NCBI RefSeq assembly: GCF_003148385.1
Contig: NZ_CP029463.1
Span: 3,286,001-3,350,000, forward strand
From: Flavobacterium sediminis
GTDB taxonomy: Bacteria > Bacteroidota > Bacteroidia > Flavobacteriales > Flavobacteriaceae
Length of the DNA stretch: 64,000 bases
Direction of reading: 5' to 3'
Under the pieces are notes generated by a model that was given only the letters and a program-made list of their open reading frames with translations, did no database searches and was not told where the DNA came from. Position numbers and translations under genes: made by a program. Every line of letters starts with the position of its first letter. Position 1 is the stretch's first letter. This document shows, piece after piece, positions 19,065 through 28,297 of the stretch.

Positions 19065-20978
19065 ATGAAAACACTATATATCACATTATTTATGATAAGC
19101 TGCTTTTTAACCGGACAAGCACAGCTCTCTCAGTTAAACACGGCAGACAAGAAGTATAAAAACTATTCATACGTAGATGCTATTGACATTTACGAAAAAG
19201 TAGCTGATAAAGGATACAAGTCTCCTGAGTTATTCAAAAAACTCGGTAATTCCTATTACTTTAATGGCGAATTAGATCAGGCTGCTAAATGGTATGGTGA
19301 ATTATTTGCTTTAGACGAAAAAAACCTTGAACCTGAATATTATTTCAGATATTCCCAAGCTTTAAAAGCCAATGGTGACTACAAAAAAGCAAATAAATAC
19401 TTGGAGGTATTTAATGAAAAAACTGATGATTCAAGAGGAAAACGTTATGCCAGAAATAAAGATTATCTGAACATTATTGATAGAAATTCAGGAAAATATA
19501 CCATTGACACAACTAACCTGAATTCTGAATATTCCGATTACGGCTTAGCTCCTTTCGGGAAAGAATTCGTTTTTACTTCAGCCAGAACGGACGGAGCTCT
19601 TTATCATAAAATTCACGATTGGACCAATCAGAACTTTACGGATCTATATTCGGCCTCCAGAAATGAAGACGGAAGTTTTTCTACTCCTGAAAACTTTTCT
19701 AAAGAAATAAATACCAAATTTAACGAAGCTTCTCCGACTTTTACTAAAGACGGGAAAACCATGTATTTTACCCGAAATAACTTTAATAACGGTAAAAAAG
19801 GAAAAGACGAAGATAAAAGTACCTTGGTAAAAATTTACAAAGCAACTTTAGAGAATGGGGAATGGAAAAACGTTGAAGAATTGCCTTTCAATAGCGATAA
19901 TTACAGCACGGCGCATCCGGTTTTAAGCAAAGACGAAAAAACGTTATTCTTTGCATCTGATATGCCGGGAGGCTTTGGTAATTCAGATATTTACAAGGTA
20001 AGTATAAATGGTAATTCTTTCGGAAAACCTGAAAATTTAGGAAAAGTAATCAATACCGAAGGACGCGAAAGTTTTCCGTTCGTAGACGACGATAATAATT
20101 TATTCTTTGCTTCAGACGGGCAATTGGGCTTAGGTGGTCTGGATATCTTTGAATCTAAATGGAAAGACGGAGAATACCAAACTCCGATTAATCTTGCTAA
20201 ACCTATCAACAGTTCGATGGATGACTTTGCTTTCATAATTGATAAAGATAAAAAAGGATATTTTACTTCAAATCGTGAAAGTAGCAAAGGTTATGATGAC
20301 ATTTATTCCTTTGCTTATTGCCAGCAAACTATCTATGGTATTGTAACAGATATTGATACGGATGAATTACTTCCGGGATCAAGCGTTATCATCTTTGATG
20401 AAAATATGAATAAATTGTCGGAAACAACAGCTAACGACAAAGCGTATTATGAGTTTACCAATCTGGATTGCCAAACAAAATATAATGTAAGAGTATCAAA
20501 AGAAGAATATGAAACTTCTGAAAGAATGATCGCTACTGCAGAAAAAGATGGTAAAACAGAAGCCAATTTTGCTTTAAAAAGAAATGTATTCCCTGTAGAA
20601 GAGGGAACTGATCTTGCCAAAATATTTGACATCAGTATCATTTATTTTGATCTGGATAAATGGAATATTCGACCTGATGCTGCTAAAGATTTACAAAAAA
20701 TAGTAGAGGTTATGAAGCAATATCCTGATATGGAAGTTGCCATTCGCTCTCACACTGATAGTAGACAGACTCATCGCTACAATGAAATTTTGAGTGATAA
20801 AAGGGCGAAATCTACTCTGGAATTTATGGTTAAAAATGGAATTGAAAGACGTAGATTGACCGCTAAAGGTTATGGTGAAACAGAATTAGTTAACGGTTGC
20901 TCAGACGGTGTTCCTTGTAGTGAAGAAGAGCACCAGAAAAACAGAAGAAGTGAATTTATTGTTACCAAAATGAATTAG
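19065..20978 (+). CDS. OmpA-family protein with TPR and WD40-like (PD40) repeats
   Basis: The 637-residue protein has a signal peptide, TPR-like helices at about 20-120, PD40 beta-propeller repeats at about 150-430 (for example SKDEKTLFFASDMPGGFGNSD) and a carboxypeptidase-regulatory-like domain at about 440-525. The C-terminal OmpA peptidoglycan-binding domain holds IYFDLDKWNIRPDA and RRLTAKGYGE. A TTG at 19059 is in frame, but ATG 19065 gives a clean signal peptide. Third in the adhesin-SprF operon, it probably ties the surface complex to the cell wall. Confidence 0.92.
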   Translation: MKTLYITLFMISCFLTGQAQLSQLNTADKKYKNYSYVDAIDIYEKVADKGYKSPELFKKLGNSYYFNGELDQAAKWYGELFALDEKNLEPEYYFRYSQALKANGDYKKANKYLEVFNEKTDDSRGKRYARNKDYLNIIDRNSGKYTIDTTNLNSEYSDYGLAPFGKEFVFTSARTDGALYHKIHDWTNQNFTDLYSASRNEDGSFSTPENFSKEINTKFNEASPTFTKDGKTMYFTRNNFNNGKKGKDEDKSTLVKIYKATLENGEWKNVEELPFNSDNYSTAHPVLSKDEKTLFFASDMPGGFGNSDIYKVSINGNSFGKPENLGKVINTEGRESFPFVDDDNNLFFASDGQLGLGGLDIFESKWKDGEYQTPINLAKPINSSMDDFAFIIDKDKKGYFTSNRESSKGYDDIYSFAYCQQTIYGIVTDIDTDELLPGSSVIIFDENMNKLSETTANDKAYYEFTNLDCQTKYNVRVSKEEYETSERMIATAEKDGKTEANFALKRNVFPVEEGTDLAKIFDISIIYFDLDKWNIRPDAAKDLQKIVEVMKQYPDMEVAIRSHTDSRQTHRYNEILSDKRAKSTLEFMVKNGIERRRLTAKGYGETELVNGCSDGVPCSEEEHQKNRRSEFIVTKMN

Positions 20979-21011
20979 TTATTCTAACCTCTACACTCTA
21001 ATTCATTGGAT

Positions 21012-21033
21012 AACCCCTATTGCAGTAGGGGTT
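21012..21033. terminator. Terminator after the adhesin operon
   Basis: AACCCCTA (21012-21019) pairs with TAGGGGTT (21026-21033), followed by ATTTTTTT. It overlaps the stop codon of the convergent CAP gene. Confidence 0.9.
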
Positions 21034-21532
21034 ATTTTTTTATGAACATATTTGTGTAATATTTTCGACCTTCAGCATCTAAAGTAATTGAAATACCAAA
21101 ATGTGTATAATCCCCTTCAATATTACTAAGGTGACCGGAACTGGCAATCCAGGCATTTACAACCGATTGTGGTGATGAATAACCGAATGCGACATTCTCT
21201 CCTACTCTGTAAGCTCCTAATACATTTTCAAAGTTTACTTTTCTCTGCTCAAAGCCATCATGATTCACTGCGTTAACAGAAACCATATAATTATTATGCT
21301 CATTGGATTTGTAGGAAATGTGCTCAATAATACTTAAAGGAGTTAACCCTTGGTTAACTCGATAAGTATTAATTAAATCCAGCACTTCTAATTCTTCATT
21401 AGAATGGCTGTAATTTTTTTGGGTCTCTGTAGTGGTTATGCTATCCTCTACACTCTCGGCACTACAGGAGGTTAAAACAATTGTAAACAGAAGGGCAAAA
21501 AGGTTAATAACATTTCTCTTCATCTTCATCAT
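21032..21532 (-). CDS. CAP-domain (SCP/PR1-like) lipoprotein
   Basis: This 166-residue protein has a lipobox (VLTSC, Cys at about 23) after a hydrophobic segment. The CAP domain contains LINTYRVNQGLTPL, HNNYM, VNHDGF, GENVAFGY and SGHLSNIEGDYTHFGI, the usual CAP motifs with conserved His and Glu. Bacterial CAP proteins are extracytoplasmic and their roles are mostly unknown. Three nearby ATGs (21532, 21529, 21523) are possible starts. It is single-gene with its own -7 element. Confidence 0.85.
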   Translation of the reverse strand: MMKMKRNVINLFALLFTIVLTSCSAESVEDSITTTETQKNYSHSNEELEVLDLINTYRVNQGLTPLSIIEHISYKSNEHNNYMVSVNAVNHDGFEQRKVNFENVLGAYRVGENVAFGYSSPQSVVNAWIASSGHLSNIEGDYTHFGISITLDAEGRKYYTNMFIKK

Positions 21533-21603
21533 TAGCGTTATTAAATGTTAGTCAATTGTCGTAAAAAGCAATCATTCATCGATTAAATGACTGATTTTCA
21601 AGA

Positions 21604-21611
21604 CAAAGATA
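21604..21611 (-). promoter_or_regulatory. -7 element upstream of CAP gene
   Basis: The minus strand reads TATCTTTG, about 70 nt before the CAP start. Confidence 0.45.
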
Positions 21612-21685
21612 GTATCTAATCGATATTCAGCAAATAAAATCGATGAAATACCTAATATTTTAACATTTATTTAACATTACAACGA

Positions 21686-22330
21686 TTAAGAAGACAAACG
21701 CTCGATCTTCCATATATAATCTTCAAGCAACCTGTAGCGTATTCTGTCATGCAAACGATTGGGTCTGCCTTGCCAAAATTCAACTTCAACCGGACGAACT
21801 AAAAATCCGCCCCAGTTTTCAGGTCTCGGAATCTCCTTCCCTTCAAATTCTTTTTCCAGTTCTTTTAATTTATCTTCCAGAAATTCTCTGTTTGGGATCA
21901 CTTCACTTTGTGGTGAAACAATAGCCCCAAGTTTACTTCCGTCCGGACGGGAAGCAAAATAATTGTCCGAATCCAGTTTAGATGTTTTTTCTGCAATCCC
22001 TTTTATGATAACCTGACGTTCCATAGAATGCCAAAAAAAAGAAAGACAAATATTCGGATTCTGCTGTATTGCTTTTCCTTTTTCTGAATTGTAATTCGTA
22101 TAAAAAACAAAACCTTCTTCATTAAATTTTTTTAAAAGCACTACTCTGGCTTTCGGAAAACCATCCAGTCCTATGGTCGAAACCGTCATTGCATTTACTT
22201 CATCAACTCCGCCGAATTCTTCTACTTCATAAAACCAACGGTGAAATAAATTAATAGGATCTTCCGGTATATTATTTTCCTGTAATTCGCTCTTTTCGTA
22301 CGATTTACGGTAATTACTTAAATCTGACAT
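21686..22330 (-). CDS. pdxH: Pyridoxamine 5'-phosphate oxidase
   Basis: The 214-residue FMN enzyme oxidises pyridoxine or pyridoxamine 5'-phosphate to pyridoxal 5'-phosphate. Motifs seen are DGFPKARVVLLK, FVFYTNYNSEKGK, the FASRPDGSKLGAI substrate segment and the C-terminal EFWQGRPNRLHDR. Length is normal. It starts 10 bp after porQ and is probably co-transcribed with it. Confidence 0.95.
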   Translation of the reverse strand: MSDLSNYRKSYEKSELQENNIPEDPINLFHRWFYEVEEFGGVDEVNAMTVSTIGLDGFPKARVVLLKKFNEEGFVFYTNYNSEKGKAIQQNPNICLSFFWHSMERQVIIKGIAEKTSKLDSDNYFASRPDGSKLGAIVSPQSEVIPNREFLEDKLKELEKEFEGKEIPRPENWGGFLVRPVEVEFWQGRPNRLHDRIRYRLLEDYIWKIERLSS

Positions 22331-22340
22331 GTTGTAAAAT

Positions 22341-23366
22341 TTATTCGTTATCTAAATTGATCATTAAACCAAACAAACTTGTATTGGCCGCCAAAGTATA
22401 GCGAGAGTAAGAATAATCAAATTTTATTTTTCCGAAACGGATTCCGACCCCGACAGAAATACCTGAAAAATTTCTCTGATCCACGATCCGTAGCTCTTCT
22501 CCTCTTCTAAAATTGTATCCTAAGCGAATATTAAATCCCTTTTCCGGAAAAAGCTCAGCGCCTAAAATTAAGTGACGAAGTGCATTATTGAAAAATGAAA
22601 CTTTTTCTTCTTGCGTTTCCCCGTCTAAACTTGTCTCTGCTCTATTGGGATTAGAAAAAGCAATGTTCCATTCTTGTAGATTTTCCATGGTAACGTGCCA
22701 TCTGATCGGTACATGTTCCATCAATTGAGAAATTCCGGCATCAATGGCAAGAGGAAGCTTTTCACGGGTATCAGCGTAAGGTTTGATTTGAAACCCAAGA
22801 TTACGAACGGCAATACCGTAATTGATGTCATTTTTTTCATCAATATACAAAAAGCCCAGATCAGTTGCAGCTCCCCAGGAATTGTAACTCTCTAAAGTCG
22901 AAGAAATCAATTTTACATTGGTTCCAATATACATATCCGTCCACGGTATATTATAGGCATAGCCAAAGGACAATGCTGCTTCACTTCCGGTAAAATCACT
23001 TGTGAGATTTCCCATTTCATCTCTCCCTTCAAAAGTTCCGTAGTTTACATAAGTAGCACTGGCATGAAACGTTTGAACGTGCCGATCCCAAGTGTACGCA
23101 TAAGCAGCTGTACCGTAAGACACTTCTCCGTAATAACTTCCGTAGTTTACAGCCAATCGATTATGCATTTCCGGATTAATAGTTGCCGGGTTATACACAG
23201 CCTGATTAACATCATAATCAACTACTGTTACTGTTTTTCCTCCTAAGGCTGCCTGACGTGGCGATTGAGATAAGTTTAAAAATTGATACACGTATTTGCC
23301 ACCTATTTGACTATATGTAGAAAACGTAATAAAAAGTAATAAGTAGAATTGATATTTTTTATACAT
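22341..23366 (-). CDS. porQ: Type IX secretion system protein PorQ
   Basis: The 341-residue beta-barrel protein has a signal peptide (about 1-19) and the PorQ opening GGKYVYQFLNLSQSPRQAAL, followed by barrel strands and GVGIRFGKIKFDYSYSRY near the end. PorQ acts at the outer membrane with the PorU/PorV/PorZ attachment complex, which processes sorting-domain proteins. T9SS cargo in this window includes the proteins at 3667, 12542 and 51091. It lies downstream of lon but is separated from it by a hairpin. Confidence 0.9.
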   Translation of the reverse strand: MYKKYQFYLLLFITFSTYSQIGGKYVYQFLNLSQSPRQAALGGKTVTVVDYDVNQAVYNPATINPEMHNRLAVNYGSYYGEVSYGTAAYAYTWDRHVQTFHASATYVNYGTFEGRDEMGNLTSDFTGSEAALSFGYAYNIPWTDMYIGTNVKLISSTLESYNSWGAATDLGFLYIDEKNDINYGIAVRNLGFQIKPYADTREKLPLAIDAGISQLMEHVPIRWHVTMENLQEWNIAFSNPNRAETSLDGETQEEKVSFFNNALRHLILGAELFPEKGFNIRLGYNFRRGEELRIVDQRNFSGISVGVGIRFGKIKFDYSYSRYTLAANTSLFGLMINLDNE

Positions 23367-23370
23367 CTTG

Positions 23371-23401
23371 CAAAGCTATAATGGCACAACGCAAATGCGA
23401 A
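23371..23401 (-). promoter_or_regulatory. porQ promoter
   Basis: On the minus strand TTCG (23398-23401) lies 19 nt before TAGCTTTG (23371-23378). The -7 element ends only 4 nt before the porQ ATG, so the transcript may be leaderless or nearly so. Confidence 0.45.
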
Positions 23402-23429
23402 GATAAAATTATATCAACACATAAAAAAT

Positions 23430-23457
23430 AAAATCCGATTAAACTTAACCGGATTTT
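23430..23457 (-). terminator. lon terminator
   Basis: AAAATCCG (23430-23437) pairs with CGGATTTT (23450-23457). On the minus strand the stem follows lon and is followed by A/T-rich sequence. Confidence 0.75.
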
Positions 23458-23477
23458 ATTTTGTTGAAGGTATAAAA

Positions 23478-25928
23478 TTAAAGCTTTTTAGCATTTTTAG
23501 CTTTTTGATCGGTTATTGCTAAATCAATAACTTCTTTCATAGTATCCACATAGTGGAACATTAAACCTTTTAAATATTCCGGTTTAATTTCATCAATATC
23601 GCGTTTGTTTTCCGAGCACAAAATAATCTCTTTGATATTTGCTCTCTTAGCCGCTAATATTTTCTCTTTGATACCACCTACCGGCAATACTTTGCCCCTC
23701 AAGGTAATCTCACCTGTCATTGCCAGACTTTTTTTCACACGTTTTTGTGTAAAGCTGGACACCATAGAGGTTAACATTGCTATACCGGCACTAGGTCCGT
23801 CTTTAGGTGTTGCTCCCTCCGGAACATGGATATGAATATTATATTTTTCTAAAATCTCAGGAGTAATACCAAGGTCTTCAGCATTTGATTTAATATATTC
23901 CATAGCAATCGTAACTGATTCTTTCATTACGGTCCCTAAATTACCGGTCATGGTCATAGCGCCTTTACCTTTAGAAATCGTCGATTCAATGAATAAGATA
24001 TCTCCGCCTACAGAAGTCCATGCCAAACCGGTAACCACACCTGCAGTTTCATTATTTTCGTACTTATCTCTTTCTAAACGAGGTGCTTTTAATACTTCAA
24101 GAATATCTTCGTCTGTAACTTTGATATTATAGGGTTCTTCCATAGCAATAGATTTTGCGGCATGTCGAACCATTTGCGCTATTTTCTTTTCCAAACCACG
24201 TACTCCGGATTCTCGGGTATAGCCCACAATGATTTTTTCTAATTGTCGTTTCCCGATCTGTAAATCTTTTTCTGTTAATCCGTGTTCTTTTAATTGTTTC
24301 GGTAACAAGTGGTTCTTAGCGATCTCTACTTTTTCTTCAATAGTATAACCCGACATCTCAATGATCTCCATTCTGTCGCGAAGAGCAGGCTGTATGGTTG
24401 ATAAACTATTGGACGTAGCAATGAACAGTACTTTTGACAGATCATAACCTATTTCGAGGAAATTATCGTGAAATTCTGTATTTTGTTCCGGATCTAATAC
24501 CTCTAACAAAGCAGAAGAAGGGTCTCCGTTATGGCTCGACGATAATTTATCAATTTCATCCAACACAAATACCGGATTGGATGTTTTTGCTTTTTTAATA
24601 GACTGAATGATTCTTCCCGGCATAGCTCCTATATATGTTTTTCTATGACCACGGATTTCAGCCTCATCTCTCAAACCACCTAGAGACATACGAACATATT
24701 CTCTGCCAAGAGCTTCTGCAATTGATTTCCCGATCGAGGTTTTACCAACTCCCGGAGGTCCGTATAAACATAAAATAGGCGATTTCATATCGTTGCGCAG
24801 TTTTAAAACTGCTAAATGTTCAACAATACGCTTTTTAACATCTTCCAACCCATAATGATCCCGATCGAGAATTTTTTGAGCTCGTTTTAAATCAAAATTA
24901 TCTTTGGTATATTCACTCCAAGGCAATTCTAACATAACCTCTAAATAGTTTCTCTGAATACCGAAATCAGGAGAATTCGGATTGGTACGTTGCAATTTAG
25001 AAACTTCTTTTTCGAAATGCTTGGCTATTTTTTCATCCCATTTTTTAGCTTTTGCTTTCTCTCGCATTTCTTCTATTTCAGCCTCATGAGAAACCCCTCC
25101 TAGTTCTTCCTGGATGGTTTTCATTTGCTGCTGTAAGAAATATTCACGTTGCTGCTGGTCTAAATCAAAACGAACTTTTGACTGAATGTCATTTTTTAAT
25201 TCTAATTTTTGAAGTTCCATATTCATGAAGCGCAACGTTTCCAAAGCTCTGTCTTTCAGATTATGTACAGAAAGTAAATTCTGCTTATCCACAACTGACA
25301 AATTCATATTTGAAGATACAAAGTTTATCAGGAACGGATTACTTTCAATATTTCTGATGGCAAAAGTTGCTTCCGTTGGAATATTCGGACTTTCCTTTAT
25401 GATTTCAATTGCTAATTCTTTAATTGAATCTATAATGGTAGAAAACTCCTGATCTTCTTTTTCCGGACGAACTTCAGGCACCTCTTTTATAGTTGCTTTT
25501 AAATAAGGTTCTTCTTGCGTAAAAGCATCTATCTCAAAGCGTTTTTTACCTTGTAAGATCACAGTAGTATTACCATCAGGCATTTTTAAAACTCTGATGA
25601 TACGAGCTACTGTACCAATATGGTAAATATCGTTAGGTGTTGGCTCTTCAACAACTTCATCCTTTTGAGCCACTACCCCGATCACTTTTCCGGTTGCATT
25701 TGCATCATTAATCAGTTTTATTGATTTATCCCTTCCGGCAGTAATAGGAATAACCACACCCGGAAACAGAACTGTGTTCCGTAGTGGTAAAATCGGCAAA
25801 TCATTCGGCAATAATTCATTATTCATTTCCTCCTCATCTTCCGGAGTCAATAAAGGAATCAATTCTGCATCGGTTTGCATGTCTTGAAGTGACAAATTGT
25901 CCAAGGATAATATTTTTGTATTTGGCAT
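23478..25928 (-). CDS. lon: ATP-dependent protease La
   Basis: The 816-residue Lon has an N-terminal substrate-binding domain (LPILPLRNTVLFPGVVIPI), coiled-coil region, AAA+ module with Walker A GPPGVGKTS and Walker B VFVLDEIDKL, and a protease domain with catalytic Ser in PKDGPSAGIAML and Lys in GGIKEKILAA. It degrades misfolded and regulatory proteins in the cytoplasm. Length is normal for the family. Confidence 0.97.
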   Translation of the reverse strand: MPNTKILSLDNLSLQDMQTDAELIPLLTPEDEEEMNNELLPNDLPILPLRNTVLFPGVVIPITAGRDKSIKLINDANATGKVIGVVAQKDEVVEEPTPNDIYHIGTVARIIRVLKMPDGNTTVILQGKKRFEIDAFTQEEPYLKATIKEVPEVRPEKEDQEFSTIIDSIKELAIEIIKESPNIPTEATFAIRNIESNPFLINFVSSNMNLSVVDKQNLLSVHNLKDRALETLRFMNMELQKLELKNDIQSKVRFDLDQQQREYFLQQQMKTIQEELGGVSHEAEIEEMREKAKAKKWDEKIAKHFEKEVSKLQRTNPNSPDFGIQRNYLEVMLELPWSEYTKDNFDLKRAQKILDRDHYGLEDVKKRIVEHLAVLKLRNDMKSPILCLYGPPGVGKTSIGKSIAEALGREYVRMSLGGLRDEAEIRGHRKTYIGAMPGRIIQSIKKAKTSNPVFVLDEIDKLSSSHNGDPSSALLEVLDPEQNTEFHDNFLEIGYDLSKVLFIATSNSLSTIQPALRDRMEIIEMSGYTIEEKVEIAKNHLLPKQLKEHGLTEKDLQIGKRQLEKIIVGYTRESGVRGLEKKIAQMVRHAAKSIAMEEPYNIKVTDEDILEVLKAPRLERDKYENNETAGVVTGLAWTSVGGDILFIESTISKGKGAMTMTGNLGTVMKESVTIAMEYIKSNAEDLGITPEILEKYNIHIHVPEGATPKDGPSAGIAMLTSMVSSFTQKRVKKSLAMTGEITLRGKVLPVGGIKEKILAAKRANIKEIILCSENKRDIDEIKPEYLKGLMFHYVDTMKEVIDLAITDQKAKNAKKL

Positions 25929-26065
25929 AATAATAATTAAGTCATTTTGTCAGTTATAAAATGTTAGCTATAAAAACTCCTCAACAGTAAAACTTAGATT
26001 TACAATAGTTTAGAGCTACCATTTATACTTTTTTAGTTTTATATGACAAGATTTATGCCAATAAA

Positions 26066-26093
26066 AAATCCCGAAGTTTTTACTTCGGGATTT
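26066..26093. terminator. Terminator downstream of the lipoprotein gene at 26117
   Basis: AAATCCCGAAGT (26066-26077) pairs perfectly with ACTTCGGGATTT (26082-26093) around a TTTT loop, flanked by A and T tracts. Confidence 0.9.
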
Positions 26094-26116
26094 TTCTATC
26101 TTAATCTTTCAGACAC

Positions 26117-26908
26117 TTAGTTTATTGCATAACTCGTTAAAATTGATACATTATTTCCTAAACCGCTAGATATAGCTTTAACAGGACCTATATCCTTAGC
26201 AAACCAATATTCTGTTGTTATAATTGTTATCATTCCGGATACATTCACATTTTGTACAATCTCAGCTTTTATAATATTATTAAAAACCTCACCGTCAACT
26301 GTTTCTGTAGCACCAATTTCTAAAATAGTTCCGGTATATGTTACATTTTGAGTAATTGCAGGTATTCCAGTATAAGTTGTGGTTTGAGAATAACTTCCGT
26401 TCCATGTTCCATTAACACTTAAATTATCTCTCAAAACGACATATTCATAACCCGTTTGAACTCCGGACATTCCATTAGCATCTATAACAATATCATCAAT
26501 TTTCATGGTATAAGCTCCTCCGTTTTTATTTAACCAAAATGTTGCTGTACCAAAAACCGTTGTTCCTGAACCACTTTGTGGATTAAATCTATAATACGTT
26601 GCTCCGTTAAAAGTATCTGTTCCTACTATTTCAAAAGGGTCAGCAGCAGTTCCGTTTTGATCAAATTGCCACCAATTTCCTATTGTGGTAGGCCAGTAAT
26701 CTCCTGTTGAAGTACCGCCTCCGCTTGTTCCCCCACCATTATTACCTGTACCTCCATTGTTGTTACCTCCTCCGGTTGAATTATTATTTCCCGGATCTCC
26801 CGGAATTGATTGTAAAACGGCCGGATCAATTGGTTCTGTATCACAAGAATACAAAACGGTTAAAGCAAATAATCCGGTTAAAAAAGTAAATAATTTTATT
26901 TTTTTCAT
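26117..26908 (-). CDS. Lipoprotein with Gly/Asn-rich linker, function unknown
   Basis: This 263-residue protein starts at ATG 26908 (MKKIKLF). A longer start at 26935 falls on a -7 promoter element and is rejected. The lipobox VLYSC is at about residue 22. A low-complexity Gly/Asn/Ser/Thr linker follows at about 40-68. The C-terminal domain is beta-rich, beginning DYWPTTIGNWWQFDQ. I do not recognise the domain; similar layouts occur in surface lipoproteins of this phylum. Confidence 0.7.
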   Translation of the reverse strand: MKKIKLFTFLTGLFALTVLYSCDTEPIDPAVLQSIPGDPGNNNSTGGGNNNGGTGNNGGGTSGGGTSTGDYWPTTIGNWWQFDQNGTAADPFEIVGTDTFNGATYYRFNPQSGSGTTVFGTATFWLNKNGGAYTMKIDDIVIDANGMSGVQTGYEYVVLRDNLSVNGTWNGSYSQTTTYTGIPAITQNVTYTGTILEIGATETVDGEVFNNIIKAEIVQNVNVSGMITIITTEYWFAKDIGPVKAISSGLGNNVSILTSYAIN

Positions 26909-26932
26909 TTTAGGGTTAATTTTTAAACGTTT

Positions 26933-26940
26933 CAAATGTA
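26933..26940 (-). promoter_or_regulatory. -7 element upstream of lipoprotein gene
   Basis: The minus strand reads TACATTTG, 25 nt before the ATG at 26908, which supports that start. Confidence 0.5.
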
Positions 26941-26951
26941 ATTTTTTTTTT

Positions 26952-28241
26952 CTACTTTTTGGGTATTCTTGTCAATAAAATTAGCCCAACTATAAAAAAC
27001 AAGATCAAAAATAATATGGCATTTTGGGCTTTACCAGTAATATCTGTAACATAACCATAAATAAACATTCCGATCACGATCCCTATTTTTTCAGCCACAT
27101 CATAAAAGCTAAAAAAGGAAGTAGTATCTGCTGTATCTTCAGGAATTAATTTTGAATAGGTGGAACGTGAAAGAGACTGTATTCCGCCCATAACCAAACC
27201 AACAGAAGCGGCTGCAATATAAAAATCACTAGGTGTAACCACAAAATAAGCATACGCACAGATCAAAATCCATAAAAAATTAATTCCGATCAGAGTAATA
27301 ATATTACCGAATGTTTTAGAAGCTTTTGACGTAAGCCAGGCACCGAGAACAGCTATAAGCTGAATCAGTAATATACTTACAATTAATCCCTGAGTTCTTT
27401 CACCATCACCTCCCCATTCAACTTCTTTTTCACCAAAATAAGCCGCTATGATCATAACGGTCTGAACAGCCATACTGTATACAAAAAATGCTCCTAAATA
27501 TCGTTTTAACGGTCTGATCTCTTTTAATTGTTGCCAAACTTTTAACAATTCCCTGAATCCGTTAAAGAATGTATTTCGATGAAGTTTATTACTATTTTTT
27601 CCATTAGGTAAATAATAATAGGTATACTGACTGAATCCTATCCACCAAAGCCCTACTAAAACAAAAGAATAGCGCATCATTTGCGTTTTTTCTTCATCAG
27701 GAACACTCATCACCATGATTAAATTAAGAATCAATAAAACCACACTTCCTATATAGCCCATCCCAAAACCTTTTGCGCTGATTCTATCTTGTTGTTCTAC
27801 ATAAGCAATATCAGGCAAATACGAATTGTAGAAAACCAGACTTCCCCAAAAACCTATTAGTGCTAACATATAAATGAAGAGTCCCAATACAATAGTATCT
27901 AACGAAAAGAAATAAAGCAACATACAGGAAATTGATCCCATATAACAGAAAAATTTTAAAAAGAATTTTTTATTCCCCAAATAATCGGCTATACCTGAAA
28001 GTAACGGTGAAATAATTGCAATAATAATGAATCCGATAGCTGTGGTATAACTGATCAAAGATTCACTTCGTACAGATTGATTAAAAACCGTAATTTCTTC
28101 AATACCTTTTATACGGAACAAGGCTCCGTAATATAAAGGAAAAATTGAGGATGAAATTACTAAGGCATAAACTGAATTAGCCCAATCATAAAATGCCCAA
28201 GCATTCAATAACTTCGGACTTCCTTTTTCTAGTGTTCTCAT
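26952..28241 (-). CDS. MFS transporter, UMF1/Atg22-like
   Basis: The 429-residue integral membrane protein has about 12 TM segments. The N-terminal AWAFYDWANSVYALVISS matches the Atg22-like/UMF1 branch of the major facilitator superfamily, and GGIQSLSRSTYSKLIPE is the conserved central loop. These proteins are proposed effluxers of amino acids or other small solutes; the substrate here is unknown. An in-frame TTG at 28250 precedes the preferred ATG at 28241. Confidence 0.87.
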   Translation of the reverse strand: MRTLEKGSPKLLNAWAFYDWANSVYALVISSSIFPLYYGALFRIKGIEEITVFNQSVRSESLISYTTAIGFIIIAIISPLLSGIADYLGNKKFFLKFFCYMGSISCMLLYFFSLDTIVLGLFIYMLALIGFWGSLVFYNSYLPDIAYVEQQDRISAKGFGMGYIGSVVLLILNLIMVMSVPDEEKTQMMRYSFVLVGLWWIGFSQYTYYYLPNGKNSNKLHRNTFFNGFRELLKVWQQLKEIRPLKRYLGAFFVYSMAVQTVMIIAAYFGEKEVEWGGDGERTQGLIVSILLIQLIAVLGAWLTSKASKTFGNIITLIGINFLWILICAYAYFVVTPSDFYIAAASVGLVMGGIQSLSRSTYSKLIPEDTADTTSFFSFYDVAEKIGIVIGMFIYGYVTDITGKAQNAILFLILFFIVGLILLTRIPKK

Positions 28242-28254
28242 GAGTATCAATAAA

Positions 28255-28278
28255 AAATCCCGACTAATATCGGGATTT
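28255..28278 (-). terminator. Terminator after the M48 protease gene
   Basis: AAATCCCGA (28255-28263) pairs with TCGGGATTT (28270-28278). On the minus strand it follows the M48 gene and precedes the MFS start. Confidence 0.85.
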
Positions 28279-28297
28279 GAAATTGATTTATAAAATA

